DNA of 64,000 bases, taken from the NCBI GenBank assembly GCA_964371075.1, contig CAYJKN010000001.1:930001-994000 (forward strand). The letters are read 5' to 3'. The notes under the pieces are model-generated. The model had not been told where the DNA came from and ran no database searches. It saw nothing but the letters and a program-made list of their open reading frames with translations. Shown here piece by piece: positions 6,852 through 17,300 of this stretch (position 1 is its first letter; each line of letters begins with the position of its first letter). Made by a program: the position numbers and the translations under genes. Source of the stretch: UTCHB3 sp964371075. Its GTDB lineage: Bacteria; Bacteroidota; Ignavibacteria; Ignavibacteriales; Ignavibacteriaceae.

Positions 6852-8003
6852 TCAGAGTAATCGCTCCACAATCTCATCACAAACAAGAAAGCCGTCTCTT
6901 GTCAACATTAACATATTTCCTTCCATAACCATTTTCCCGGCGGCGACCAGTTTGTCGATGATCGGTTTTCGCTCCAAATACCATGCTTCACTGCGAACTC
7001 CCAACAAACCATCATCATTCTTCCCACTTTTAAATTTTAAGCCCCTGCTCCTCAAGCCAAGCATAATATGCTCTTCATACAGATCGTGTTGTGTCAATTC
7101 CTCACTCCCCACGATTGCATGATTTTTATTCATAATTGCCGTATTATAGATCGTGAGAGCCGAATAATTCCACCACCGTCTGCCATCCATATATGAATGT
7201 GCCGAGGTACCAAAAGAGAGATAATTTTGACAATCCCAATAAATCTGATTGTGTTTACACTCAAAACCGGGTTTACAATAATTTGAGACTTCGTAATGTT
7301 CAAATCCATTTGCTGAAAGGAAATCCATGGTGATTTCATAAAGTTGAGAATCGATCTCCACATCCTGCATCTCCACTTCCCCGTTTAGCACCATTTTGTT
7401 CAGAATGGTCCCTTTCTCAAGAATCAGACTATAGGCTGAGATATGGGTGATTGGAAGACTTGATGCGATTTCGAGGTTCTTTTTCCATTTTCTTTTTGTT
7501 TGACCCGGCAGATTAAAAATCAGGTCGATTGAAATATCCCTGAAACCCGCTTCATAAGCATCATAAACAGTTTTGATTGCAGCCTCACCGGTGTGAATCC
7601 TTGTAAGAAATTTTAAGTCCTTTTTATCAAACGATTGGATTCCGATACTTATCCTGTTAATACCCTGTTCTCTGAACCTTTTTAGTTTTTCCAGAGAAAC
7701 CGTGCCGGGGTTGGTTTCCATCGTTATTTCGGCATCTTCAGAAATCTGAAATTTCTCTTTTAAGTGTGAAATTATACTGCCAAGATACTCCGGTTCCATG
7801 AGAGAAGGGGTGCCCCCTCCAAAATAGATAGTTTTAAATTGATGGGAAGTTGAATAAATGGAGGAAAAATGATTGATCTCAGTTAAGAGATTTTTGAGGT
7901 AAATTGTTTTGTTGTCATCTTTGATGATCGAATAAAAATCGCAGTAGATACATTTGTGGTCACAGAACGGGATGTGAACATATAACCCTGCATCCTGTTT
8001 CAT
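6852..8003 (-). CDS. hemW: Radical SAM protein HemW (coproporphyrinogen-oxidase-like)
   Basis: A radical SAM protein with C14-x3-C18-x2-C21 (HIPFCDHKCIYCDFYS) coordinating the [4Fe-4S] cluster, then YFGGGTPSL (SAM-binding Gly motif) and ETNPGT. It lacks the extra cysteine after the CxYC motif that marks true HemN, so HemW is the better name; HemW is known as a haem-binding chaperone-like protein, not an oxidase. The C-terminal part (LGLRSRGL and a winged-helix tail) is normal. The ATG at 8003 follows the recN stop by one base; an in-frame GTG seven codons upstream, overlapping recN, is an alternative. It is probably co-transcribed with recN. Confidence 0.92.
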   Translation of the reverse strand: MKQDAGLYVHIPFCDHKCIYCDFYSIIKDDNKTIYLKNLLTEINHFSSIYSTSHQFKTIYFGGGTPSLMEPEYLGSIISHLKEKFQISEDAEITMETNPGTVSLEKLKRFREQGINRISIGIQSFDKKDLKFLTRIHTGEAAIKTVYDAYEAGFRDISIDLIFNLPGQTKRKWKKNLEIASSLPITHISAYSLILEKGTILNKMVLNGEVEMQDVEIDSQLYEITMDFLSANGFEHYEVSNYCKPGFECKHNQIYWDCQNYLSFGTSAHSYMDGRRWWNYSALTIYNTAIMNKNHAIVGSEELTQHDLYEEHIMLGLRSRGLKFKSGKNDDGLLGVRSEAWYLERKPIIDKLVAAGKMVMEGNMLMLTRDGFLVCDEIVERLL

Positions 8004-8004
8004 T

Positions 8005-9729
8005 TTAACTGAAGAGACCTTCACCTGCCATTAGTTCTTTGGCACTTTTGAGTGAGGCACCCGTAATTTCTGCACCGCTTATCAGTTTTGCAATTTCATT
8101 CACCTTTTCAGATTCTCCAAGTCTGTTTACATGGGTTGAAGTGCTCCCCTCATTTTCGATTTTAACAACTGAAAAATGAAGATCGGAGAATGCTGCAATC
8201 TGTGGCAAATGTGTAATCGCTATAATTTGATGGAAATTGGAAAGGGTTTTAAGTGCCGATCCAACTTTTTGGGCAATCCTGCCACTGATTCCGGTATCAA
8301 TCTCATCAAAAACCAAAACAGGAATTTGATCCATCCCCGCAAGTACCGATTTTAATGAAAGCATTACCCTCGAAACTTCTCCACCCGATGCCACTTTTAC
8401 CAATGGTTTAGGGAGTTCACCGGCGTTTGTGGAAATGTAAAATTCAACTGTATCAATACCGTCTTTGTTAAATTTAAATCGATTCCCGTTGAGGGTAACA
8501 AAGTTGGTTTCTTTGCCACCGGCCTCTTCTTTGGTCATGTTGACGACAAATTTGCCACTTTTTATTCCAAGTTCGGAGAGTTTTTCCCGGATACCATTTG
8601 AGAGTTCCTCCCTGGAAGCTTCTCTTTTTAAGGAAAGTTCACCTGCGGTTTTTCCACAAATTTCTCTTTGTTTAAGGATTGCAGAGTTAATTCGTGAGAG
8701 GTGTTCGGAAAAATTGTCGGCAAGGTCAATCTCAGAATGAATTTTTTCTCTCATTTCGATCACAGCTTCAAGTGAGCCGCCAAATTTTCTTTTTAATCCA
8801 TTTATTGCAACAAGTCGTTCACGGCTTAATTCCAGTTTTGAAGGATCAAGGTCGATGCCTTTTGTGTAATCTCTGATTGTGTCAGCACTTCCACGAATTG
8901 CGGCTAATGCCTGATCAAGATCTTCGAGAAGCGGCAGGAATTGTGAGTCAATTTTTGCGAGTGATTCAAGATCTTTTTTTGCTGTGTAAACAAGATCGTA
9001 AGCCGAGGTGTCGCCATCATAAAGTTTTGAAAAAGAGGATGAGGTTAACGACATCAGTTTTTCGGCATTTTCCAGGATATTGAGTTCTCTTTCAAGTTCA
9101 ACATCTTCACCGGGTTGAGGTGAAACGGCATCGATTTCTTTTAAACGGAACGCATAATATTCCCGTTTTTCCTTCAGTTCATCCCGTTTTGATTCAATTT
9201 CCTTTTGTTCTGAAAGGAGTTTAATAAGAATATTAAGCTCTTCTGAATATTTTTGTTTAAGCGGATGGGTTTTTGCGAAGCTGTCGAGGTAACCAATGTG
9301 GTTGTCAACATGGAGAATTGCCTGGTGTTCGTGTTGTCCGTGGAGGTCAACAAGTCTGTCTCCAATCTCTTTCAGGAGGTTAATGCTGACAGGTGAATCG
9401 TTAATAAATGCCCTGCTGTTTCCCTTAACCGATACCTCTCTGCGGATTACCAGCTCGTCTCCCGGTTCTATCTCATTTTCAACAAGAATTTCACTGAGTC
9501 GTGAATCCGGGGACAATTCCTTTTTGAAAACACCTTCAACCACAGCTTTTGAAGAACCACTTCTTACCGATTCGATATACGCTCTTCCACCAAGGATCAG
9601 CCCGAGTGCATCGAGCATAATCGACTTCCCCGCACCGGTTTCTCCCGTAATAATGTTGAGTCCGGAACCAAAATTAATGGTTACTTCTTTAATGAGAGCA
9701 TAATCTTTGATAAAAAGGGAGGACAGCAT
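8005..9729 (-). CDS. recN: DNA repair protein RecN
   Basis: A 574-residue SMC-like ATPase of double-strand break repair. Walker A GETGAGKS is at residues 29-36, with the family hallmark KDYALIKEVTINFGSGLNIITGETGAGKS region. The long central coiled coil (about 150-350) carries LHGQHEHQAILH near its start. The C terminus has the ABC signature KVASGGEVSRVMLSLK and Walker B VLVFDEIDTGISG. The length is standard (about 550-570). It is upstream of hemW with a one-base gap. No LexA-like box was identified upstream. Confidence 0.97.
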   Translation of the reverse strand: MLSSLFIKDYALIKEVTINFGSGLNIITGETGAGKSIMLDALGLILGGRAYIESVRSGSSKAVVEGVFKKELSPDSRLSEILVENEIEPGDELVIRREVSVKGNSRAFINDSPVSINLLKEIGDRLVDLHGQHEHQAILHVDNHIGYLDSFAKTHPLKQKYSEELNILIKLLSEQKEIESKRDELKEKREYYAFRLKEIDAVSPQPGEDVELERELNILENAEKLMSLTSSSFSKLYDGDTSAYDLVYTAKKDLESLAKIDSQFLPLLEDLDQALAAIRGSADTIRDYTKGIDLDPSKLELSRERLVAINGLKRKFGGSLEAVIEMREKIHSEIDLADNFSEHLSRINSAILKQREICGKTAGELSLKREASREELSNGIREKLSELGIKSGKFVVNMTKEEAGGKETNFVTLNGNRFKFNKDGIDTVEFYISTNAGELPKPLVKVASGGEVSRVMLSLKSVLAGMDQIPVLVFDEIDTGISGRIAQKVGSALKTLSNFHQIIAITHLPQIAAFSDLHFSVVKIENEGSTSTHVNRLGESEKVNEIAKLISGAEITGASLKSAKELMAGEGLFS

Positions 9730-9775
9730 CTGTTTATTGAAAATCCATTCTTAATGCCATTAAAATGATAAATTC

Positions 9776-9860
9776 ACACGAAGCCAAGAAGAAAAAAGGT
9801 GGAAGAAGTTGATGCCCGGGGCATTTTTCTTTTTGTCTTCTTCTCTTCTCTACTTCGTGT
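9776..9860. repeat. Long imperfect hairpin repeat in the recN / DUF1232 gap
   Basis: Outer arms ACACGAAG (9776-9783) and CTTCGTGT (9853-9860) enclose purine-rich AAGAAGAAAAAAGG facing CTTTTTGTCTTCTTCTC. The centre is a second palindrome ATGCCCGGGGCAT. It resembles an intergenic mobile-type hairpin and may also act as terminator of the DUF1232 gene. Confidence 0.5.
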
Positions 9861-9884
9861 TAATATTTTCCTGAATCGACTGTT

Positions 9885-10319
9885 TTATCTGTCGTAATAC
9901 GAAGACAATTCGTGACCGAGGAATTTGAGTATCGACCCAATCACACCCATATCATCCATGTACCCAAAAAGCGGAGCAATGTCAGGGATGGCATCAATTG
10001 GTGAAATGAAATAGATAAGCCCTGCAATTACAATGGCTTTTCTATACCACGATACAAAAGGATCAATCATATAGTTGTAAAGAGCAATAATATCCCGAAC
10101 AAACGAGATTTTGGTACCTGATTGCTCAAGTTTTTCCCAAATATTTGCGTTCACAAACTCGGCACGCTTTTCAAGATCCTCATCATTCTCGAGGAAATCG
10201 AAATTATAGTCATCTTCACCATTCCCGTTATCCTTCTGACCCCCCTCGAAGGGGACATCATGAAAGTCCAGGTGTTCTTCACCGGTGTAATTCAGGGTTT
10301 TGTCTTTTGTCTCTTCCAT
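9885..10319 (-). CDS. DUF1232 (YkvA-like) membrane protein
   Basis: 144 residues. The C-terminal 55 residues carry the DUF1232 signature: a helix beginning WYRKAIVIAGLIYFISPIDAIPD, then a short loop and a second helix (GYMDDMGVIGSILKFLG). The N-terminal 80 residues are acidic and Asn/Asp rich (GQKDNGNGEDDYNFDFLENDEDLEKRAEF) and probably unfolded. Family function is unknown. The AGAGG ribosome site is well placed. It shares a strand with the S9 peptidase, which ends 14 bases upstream of its start, so the two may form one transcript. Confidence 0.88.
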   Translation of the reverse strand: MEETKDKTLNYTGEEHLDFHDVPFEGGQKDNGNGEDDYNFDFLENDEDLEKRAEFVNANIWEKLEQSGTKISFVRDIIALYNYMIDPFVSWYRKAIVIAGLIYFISPIDAIPDIAPLFGYMDDMGVIGSILKFLGHELSSYYDR

Positions 10320-10332
10320 GACAACCTCTCTA

Positions 10333-12372
10333 TTATTTAGTTTCCGGTGTATAATGTTTTTCGAACCAATCGTAAACAGTCAGCCACCAGAGTCTTGAGT
10401 TCTGTGGTTTTGCAACAAAATGAGTTTCGTCAGGGTAATATAAAAATTTACTATCAATTCCCAAGCGTTGAAGTGATGTAAATAATTGAAATGCTTGTTC
10501 TTCCGGTACTCTAAAGTCTTTTGCACCGTGAACTACAAGCATTGGGGTCTTACAATTGTGGATAAAACGGTGAGGTGACCATTTTTCGTATTCTTTCCTT
10601 GCTTGCCAAGGCGTGCCACCAAATTCCCATTCAGGGAACCACAATTGTTCTGTTGTGCCAAACATACTCTCAAGATTAAAAACACCTGCGTGTGAAACGA
10701 GGGCCTTAAACTTGTTAGTGTGTCCTGCAATCCAGTTGATCATATATCCACCGTAGGAGGCTCCCGCAGCAAAAATATTATTTTTATCAACATACTTAAA
10801 TGATTTCACGGAGTAATCATAAACATTCATGAGGTCGGTATAAACCTTGCCACCCCAGTCTTTGGATATTTCGTCAGTGAATTTTTGACCATATCCTGTG
10901 CTTCCTCTTGGATTTGGAGCGATAACGACATATCCACCTGCTGCAAACATCTGAAGGTTCCAGCGATAATGGAAGTCATCGTTCCAGTTACCCTGTGGTC
11001 CTCCGTGAATGAGGAAAATAACGGGATATTTAATTTTTGGATCAAAATTTGCGGGTTTTACCAATATCGATTGTACTTGAGTTCCACCTGCACCTTTTGT
11101 GGTGAAAGTTTCAATATCGTTCATCGCCAGTTGATTTAATCTTTGCTGATTTACATAAGAGATACGGGTAAGATCTGAACCATCAACATTTGCAGTGTAT
11201 ATCTCATAAGGCATGGTAGATGCCTGTTTCCTGAAGAAGAATTTTTTACCGTCTGCGGTGATATTCAGGTCTGCAATATTGTGTCCTTTAATCAGAGTTG
11301 TCACCTTTGCCGAAGTTACATCAACAGCATAAACCTGATTGTGCACCTCATGTGACGCTATGAAGTAAATAAATTTACTGTCAGGTGACCAAAGCAGATT
11401 GTCGGCACTAAGATCAACCGATTTGGAGAGATCACTTTGCGCACCGGTTTGTCTGTTGTGAAGGATTATCCTCTTTTTATCAGCTTCAAATCCTTTTCTT
11501 TCCATCGAAGAAAAAGCTATATATTTACCATCAGGTGAATAAACAGGTTCACAGTCGTTTCCTTCACCTTTGGAAATCTTTACATGAGTTGGTGATCCGC
11601 CCTTAAGTACGGGACCCAGGTCAATTGTCCAAACATCGTTATTTGTACTGATTGCAAGCATTTTATCTTTGTTTGCAGTAAATACAACTTCTTTACCATC
11701 AGGTGAAAAACCAAAATCATTTTCAGAACCAAGTGCAACCGGTGGCACATCATAATACGCACCCGGAGTCAGTTCATAATCTTTTTTGGCGGCAATATCA
11801 AGAAGGAATAAAAGACTTCTTTTTTCGCCTCTCCATCTGTTAAAATCGCGGTAGTAGAGTTCGGTAAAAATGGATGCTTTAACTTTGCTCTCTTCCAGTT
11901 TTTTATCCTTCGTTTCGTTACACTCATTTCCGAGTCCACATTGAGGATAAACCGAAGAAGTGAAAAGAATATATTTTCCATCAGGTGAAAATTTGAATGA
12001 ATTTACACCCGATACATAATCGGTTAATTTTTCGTCACCCGTTCCGTCAGGATTACAAATCCAGATCTGGTCGTTGAGCAGATATGCAAGTTTGTTGAGT
12101 GCAGGAACATAAACAGGTGAACCCTCTTCTTTTTCACTCGTTTTTATCCCTTTAAGGCTTGATCCATCAGAGTTGATAACAGAAATATTGCCATTTCCTT
12201 TGTTTAGCTCCATGCTGTAAACGGAAGAAGTAAAGAATACCTTATTACCATCAGGGGTTATGGAAATTTTGTTTATTCTTTCCATCGCCCATAAATCATC
12301 GATGGTCATCAGTCGTTTTTGCTGCGGCATAAGCATTGTACTCATAAATAATATGAAGAGAAAAGTCCTCAA
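10333..12372 (-). CDS. Secreted S9 family peptidase (dipeptidyl-peptidase / acylaminoacyl-peptidase type)
   Basis: A two-domain serine peptidase. After a hydrophobic signal (RTFLFILFMSTMLM) comes an N-terminal beta-propeller with repeated TPDG/SPDGKxIxFxS strands (about residues 20-400), then the alpha/beta-hydrolase domain: oxyanion region FLIHGGPQG, nucleophile in GASYGGYM, acid in VHGAKDFRVP and base in DETHFVAKP. It removes peptides from the N terminus of oligopeptides in the periplasm or outside. I chose the TTG at 12372 because GAGG lies six bases before it and it yields a normal signal peptide; a GTG at 12495 would add 41 basic residues and has no ribosome site. Confidence 0.9.
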   Translation of the reverse strand: MRTFLFILFMSTMLMPQQKRLMTIDDLWAMERINKISITPDGNKVFFTSSVYSMELNKGNGNISVINSDGSSLKGIKTSEKEEGSPVYVPALNKLAYLLNDQIWICNPDGTGDEKLTDYVSGVNSFKFSPDGKYILFTSSVYPQCGLGNECNETKDKKLEESKVKASIFTELYYRDFNRWRGEKRSLLFLLDIAAKKDYELTPGAYYDVPPVALGSENDFGFSPDGKEVVFTANKDKMLAISTNNDVWTIDLGPVLKGGSPTHVKISKGEGNDCEPVYSPDGKYIAFSSMERKGFEADKKRIILHNRQTGAQSDLSKSVDLSADNLLWSPDSKFIYFIASHEVHNQVYAVDVTSAKVTTLIKGHNIADLNITADGKKFFFRKQASTMPYEIYTANVDGSDLTRISYVNQQRLNQLAMNDIETFTTKGAGGTQVQSILVKPANFDPKIKYPVIFLIHGGPQGNWNDDFHYRWNLQMFAAGGYVVIAPNPRGSTGYGQKFTDEISKDWGGKVYTDLMNVYDYSVKSFKYVDKNNIFAAGASYGGYMINWIAGHTNKFKALVSHAGVFNLESMFGTTEQLWFPEWEFGGTPWQARKEYEKWSPHRFIHNCKTPMLVVHGAKDFRVPEEQAFQLFTSLQRLGIDSKFLYYPDETHFVAKPQNSRLWWLTVYDWFEKHYTPETK

Positions 12373-12768
12373 GGGGCACCTCAATAGCTTTTTAAAAAAG
12401 TGTTTTCTAAATGAAAATTTACGAAATTTTAGGTTAATCCTGCGGGGAATTTTACCGGGATTATTTGTTGAGGGATGGAATGGGGAACATTTCACATTAC
12501 TTAAACCGGGAACACAAAAATGACATCAAGGGTACAAAGATTAAATATTAAACAACATTTATATTTGTGATACAGTTATGATAAAAATTTGTGAAGATAT
12601 TTTTTTAATTCAACTGTAATCCATAGAAAATATCAAAAAAATGTTTTGGAAAATCGAAGTTGTAGTGTGTATTTAAATATTTTTGCTTATTTATTTGTGA
12701 GTCATTTTTTTTAATTTATTGTAATGTTTTTCAAAAAAGAGTACAGGAAAGAAGAAGGAGAATCTTAT
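12373..12768. other. AT-rich divergent spacer, no gene seen
   Basis: About 395 bases between the divergent S9 peptidase and the acidic protein. The part from 12540 to 12720 is extremely AT-rich. It must hold the promoters of both genes, but I could not assign boxes with confidence. Confidence 0.5.
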
Positions 12769-13155
12769 ATGCCCTTAATGGATGATTCAGAGTTGTCGAA
12801 ATTGGAGATATCTGAAAACGAAAATCCCTTTTTGGGTTTAGCCGGAGATATCATGGCTATGCCCGGAAAAGGAAACCCTGACGATGATCTTGCTGATGAG
12901 GACTTTGATGAAGAGGATTTTGATGACGAAGACCTCGAAGATGAAGATGTTGACAGCGAAGACGACGATCTGACCAAAGATTTTGACGAGACTGACCTTG
13001 AAGAGTATCTCGAAGATTTTGAGGATAACGATCTGTTTGAAGAGGACGACTATGATCTGGACGACGATGATGATTTTGATGATGACGATTTTGATGATGA
13101 TTTTGGGGATGGAACCATCGATCCAAAGATTGATGATGACGACGACGATCTTTAA
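12769..13155 (+). CDS. Highly acidic Asp/Glu-rich small protein
   Basis: About 128 residues. The first 35 (MPLMDDSELSKLEISENENP, then FLGLAGDIMAM) are ordinary; the remaining 90 are almost entirely Asp, Glu, Leu and Phe in runs such as DEDFDEEDFDDEDLEDED and DDYDLDDDDDFDDDDFDDD. No membrane segment or cysteine. AAGGAG lies seven bases before the ATG at 12769, so the upstream in-frame ATG at 12724 is not needed. Very acidic tails can bind metal ions or basic proteins, or mimic DNA; nothing here decides between these. The strand is set by the good ribosome site and the terminator that follows; the opposite strand is also open but gives a low-complexity Arg/His product. Confidence 0.75.
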   Translation: MPLMDDSELSKLEISENENPFLGLAGDIMAMPGKGNPDDDLADEDFDEEDFDDEDLEDEDVDSEDDDLTKDFDETDLEEYLEDFEDNDLFEEDDYDLDDDDDFDDDDFDDDFGDGTIDPKIDDDDDDL

Positions 13156-13191
13156 TTATTAGATCACTGACAAAATATATAATGAATTTTT

Positions 13192-13217
13192 AAACGGGGA
13201 CTGTCTGAAAACAGACA
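13192..13217. terminator. Bidirectional intrinsic terminator
   Basis: A near-perfect hairpin: AAACGGG, CTGTCTG, an AAAA loop, CAGACAG, CCCGTTT, with A and T tracts on both sides. It sits between the convergent acidic-protein gene and hldD. Confidence 0.9.
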
Positions 13218-13248
13218 GCCCGTTTTATAATTTCAGGGTATGATCCTG

Positions 13249-14223
13249 CTACTCTCCCAGATATTTTCCCGGGAGCAGGTAGTTTTTCACATAATCGCTT
13301 ACCCCCTCTTCAAGAGTAAACAGATTTTCTGAATAGCCGGCACTTCTTATCTTTTTAAGATTTGCTTCAGTAAAATATTGATATTTGGGAGATAGATGCT
13401 CGGGCATATCAATATATTCAATCTTTGAATCCATTTCAAGTGCGTTAAAAATTGAAAAAACAAGATCGTTCCAGGTTCTTGCTTTCCCCTGCCCCAAATT
13501 GAATAAACCATTGATGTCTTTATTCCTTGCGAGAAACAGCGTCATTTTTACCGCATCTTTTACATAAACAAAATCCCTCATTTGCTCACCATCTTTATAA
13601 TCAGGATGAAGAGATTTAAAAAGGGTAACTCTACCGGTAGATTTTATCTGTCCATAAGCTTTATGGACAACACTCCGCATATCTCCCTTATGTGCTTCAT
13701 TTGGCCCATAAACATTAAAATATTTAACTCCGGCTATCGATTTTAGTGCCCTTGTGAGATACGCCCACTGATCCATCATGTTTTTTGAATAACCATACAT
13801 GTTGAGTGGTTTTAAATTGAGACAGTTATCATCGTTGTCTTCAAATCCCAGTGAACCATCTCCATAAGTTGCCGCGGAAGACGCATAAACGAACCTTATC
13901 CCTTTAACGAGACAATAATCAGCAAGTAATTTTGAATAACGGTAGTTATTTTCAACAAGATGATCGGCATCTCTTTCGGTAGTTGATGAATTTGCCCCCA
14001 TGTGTATGATAAAAGGGACTTCACCAAAATTAGTCCCCATTTCAATTAAAGAGAGAAATTCTTTTTTATCGATAAAATCGATATATTTTAAATTTACGAG
14101 GTTTTTCCACTTTTCATCACTGCCAAGAGAGTCAACCAGGAGGATATCATTTATTCCTTCCTGATTCAATTGCCAGACAATTGCACTGCCAATGAATCCC
14201 GCCGCTCCTGTAATAATAATCAT
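13249..14223 (-). CDS. hldD: ADP-L-glycero-D-manno-heptose-6-epimerase
   Basis: A 324-residue extended short-chain dehydrogenase/epimerase. It has the NAD(P) motif GAAGFIGS at residues 6-13, a Ser-Tyr-Lys triad region (YASSAATYGDG, later MYGYSKNMMDQW) and the HldD-typical segments VDSLGSDEKWKNL, VPFIIHMGANSSTTE and YFNVYGPNEAHKGDMRSV. It converts ADP-D-glycero- to ADP-L-glycero-manno-heptose for the lipopolysaccharide inner core in the cytoplasm. AGGA lies five bases before the ATG. Other heptose genes are not adjacent. Its presence supports a Gram-negative envelope. Confidence 0.94.
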   Translation of the reverse strand: MIIITGAAGFIGSAIVWQLNQEGINDILLVDSLGSDEKWKNLVNLKYIDFIDKKEFLSLIEMGTNFGEVPFIIHMGANSSTTERDADHLVENNYRYSKLLADYCLVKGIRFVYASSAATYGDGSLGFEDNDDNCLNLKPLNMYGYSKNMMDQWAYLTRALKSIAGVKYFNVYGPNEAHKGDMRSVVHKAYGQIKSTGRVTLFKSLHPDYKDGEQMRDFVYVKDAVKMTLFLARNKDINGLFNLGQGKARTWNDLVFSIFNALEMDSKIEYIDMPEHLSPKYQYFTEANLKKIRSAGYSENLFTLEEGVSDYVKNYLLPGKYLGE

Positions 14224-14338
14224 CGGATTCCTATTATCTTTGTTATTTGTAATTAGAAGATTTAAATTTGTAAATGTATTTAAACGAATTGATTAAAAAA
14301 AATCAAATACTTGCCACAAGTCCACAAAAATAGAACAA

Positions 14339-17300
14339 ATGAACGACACTAAAACTATACTTGAAAATCTCCTTCGCGAAAGGATACTCGTCCTTGATGG
14401 AGCCATGGGCACCATGGTTCAGCGCTTTAACCTTACGGAAGAGGACTTCCGGGGAGAAAAATTCAAAGACTATTCCTCCGACCTTAAAGGGAATAACGAT
14501 CTGCTCTCGGTTACCAAACCGGAAGTGATAAAAGAAATTCACAGACAATATCTAAATGCCGGTGCTGATATTATCGAAACCAACACTTTCAGTGGCACCT
14601 GTCTTGCCCAGGCAGATTATCATCTCGAAAGTGAAGTTTATAATATCAACTATCAATCAGCATTAATTGCAAAAGAGGTTACTGCAGAATTTAACATCGA
14701 AGGAAATAAAAAACCAAGATTTGTTGCGGGTGCTTTGGGACCAACAAATAAATCACTCTCTCTCTCCCCCGATGTAAATGATCCGGGCTACCGTGCAGTT
14801 ACTTTTCAGGAAGTTGCCAACGCTTATGCAGAGCAGTTGAGGGGTCTGATCGATGGTGGAGTGGATATTATCCTTATCGAAACAATTTTTGACACTCTTA
14901 ATTCCAAAGCAGCAATTTATGCAGTGGAGGAAGTGTTTACTGAAAAAAATGTTTCATTGCCGGTGATGATTTCGGGTACCATAGTAGATCTTAGTGGAAG
15001 AAACCTTTCGGGGCAGACAGCAGAAGCATTTTTAATTTCAATAAGTCATTGCAGAAATCTTGTCAGTGTTGGACTAAACTGCGCTCTCGGAGCTACTCAG
15101 ATGAGACCGTTCCTGAAAGAGATTGCTGATAAATGTCCTTATTTTGTAAGTGTCTATCCAAATGCGGGTCTTCCAAATGAATTTGGAGGTTACGACGAAA
15201 CTCCCGATTCGATGGCAGAGGTATTAAAAGAATTTGCATCCGAAAACATGTTCAATATTGTTGGTGGTTGCTGTGGTACAACTCCTGACCATATTAAAAT
15301 CATCGCTGAAATGGTTGCAACGGTTGAACCACGGGTAAGACCAGAACTTCCACGCTATTTAAGAATAAGTGGATTTGAACCACTTGTAATTCATCCTCAA
15401 ACAAATTTTGTTAATATCGGTGAGAGGACAAATGTTGCGGGTTCAAGAAAGTTTGCAAAACTTATCCTGGCCGGTAATTACGAAGAAGCGCTCTCGATCG
15501 CGAGAGATCAGGTGGAAGGTGGCGCCCAGGTTCTCGATGTAAACATGGATGAGGGGATGCTCGATTCAGAAGCTGCCATGACAAAATTCCTGAACCTTAT
15601 GGGTTCTGAACCAGATATTGCCAAACTTCCGGTTATGATCGATTCATCAAAATGGAGCGTTCTTGAAGCAGGACTAAGGTGTTTACAAGGTAAATCGATA
15701 GTTAACTCGATCAGCCTTAAAGAGGGTGAAGATGTTTTCAGAGAGCATGCCAAAAAAGTTATGCAATACGGTGCTGCCGTAATTGTAATGGCTTTTGACG
15801 AGAATGGTCAGGCAGATACTCTCGAACGAAGAATTGAAATTTGTTCACGGGCTTACAAAATTTTGACCGAAGAGTTGGGATTCCCTGCTGAAGATATCAT
15901 TTTTGATCCAAATATTCTCACTGTGGCGACAGGGATGGATGAACACAACAATTACAGTGTTGACTATCTTGAAGCCACCCGTTGGATTAAAGAAAATCTC
16001 CCCTATGCCAAAGTAAGTGGTGGAGTTTCAAATGTTTCTTTCTCATTCCGTGGGAATGATGTTGTTAGAGAGGCAATGCATTCAGCATTTTTATACCATG
16101 CGATAAAAGCGGGTATGGATATGGGAATCGTTAATGCCGGACAGCTCGAAGTTTATGAAGAGATCGACAAAGAATTGTTGGTTCTTGTTGAAGATGTATT
16201 ATTAAACAGAAGACAGGATGCAACTGAACGCTTGATCAATTTTGCTGAACATGTAAAAAGCAAAGATAAAGCGGAAGTTAAAACTGAGAGCTGGAGAGAA
16301 ACATCAGTTGAAGAACGACTTAAATATGCCCTCTTAAAAGGGATAGTTGATTATATCGACGAAGATACTGAAGAGGCACGATTAAAATATGCGGCTCCTA
16401 TCAGTGTAATCGAGGGTCCGTTAATGGATGGAATGAATCTTGTAGGTGACCTTTTTGGTGCCGGAAAGATGTTCCTGCCTCAGGTCGTTAAATCAGCGCG
16501 TGTGATGAAAAAATCAGTCGCTATCTTAATCCCATACATCGAAGCTGAAAAGTTAAAAAATCCGGGTTCTCAACAGAGTGCCGGAAAAATTTTGATGGCA
16601 ACAGTGAAAGGTGATGTTCACGATATCGGGAAAAATATTGTTGGTGTGGTTCTTGGTTGTAATAATTTTGAAGTCATTGACCTCGGAGTTATGTGCCCTG
16701 CTGATAAAATCCTTGATACTGCAATAAAAGAAAATGTTGACATTATTGGTTTAAGTGGACTTATTACACCGTCACTTGATGAAATGGTGAGTGTTGCCAA
16801 AGAGATGGAAAGAAGAAAAATGACCATCCCTCTCCTGATTGGCGGTGCCACTACTTCACGAGTTCACACAGCAGTTAAGATTGCTCAAAATTATTCCGCT
16901 CCTGTGGTTCATGTGCTTGACGCATCAAGGAGTGTTCCTGTGGCAGCAAAGTTGATCAACCGCGAAACTGCTCCAATTTTTGCTGCAGAAATAAAAGCTG
17001 AATACGATAAAGTTCGTGAAGATCACAGGAAAAAACAGAGTGTTAAAGATTTTGTAACTCTTCAACAAGCTCGTAAAAACAGATTTAATCCCGGTTGGGA
17101 TAATTACACTCCTCCTGTTCCAAATAAAACAGGTGTTTTTGAGTATAACTCAGTACCCCTTGAAGATTTGGTTGGTTATATCGACTGGACTCCATTCTTC
17201 CAGGCTTGGGAGTTGAAGGGTAAATATCCTGAGATTTTTGAGACGGCAAAATATGGCTCTGAAGCGAAAAAACTTTTTGAAGATGCAAATGTTATTCTCA

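Noticed and set aside
9296..9703. 135-residue plus-strand ORF inside recN
   Set aside because: Antisense shadow of the RecN ATPase domain, with Ser/Pro-rich low-information sequence.
12857..13126. Arg/His-rich ORF opposite the acidic protein
   Set aside because: It is the low-complexity complement of GAT/GAA codons, without a ribosome site.
14224..14338. Cobalamin or SAM riboswitch before metH
   Set aside because: The spacer is only 115 bases, AT-rich, and lacks the B12-box or SAM-core sequences.
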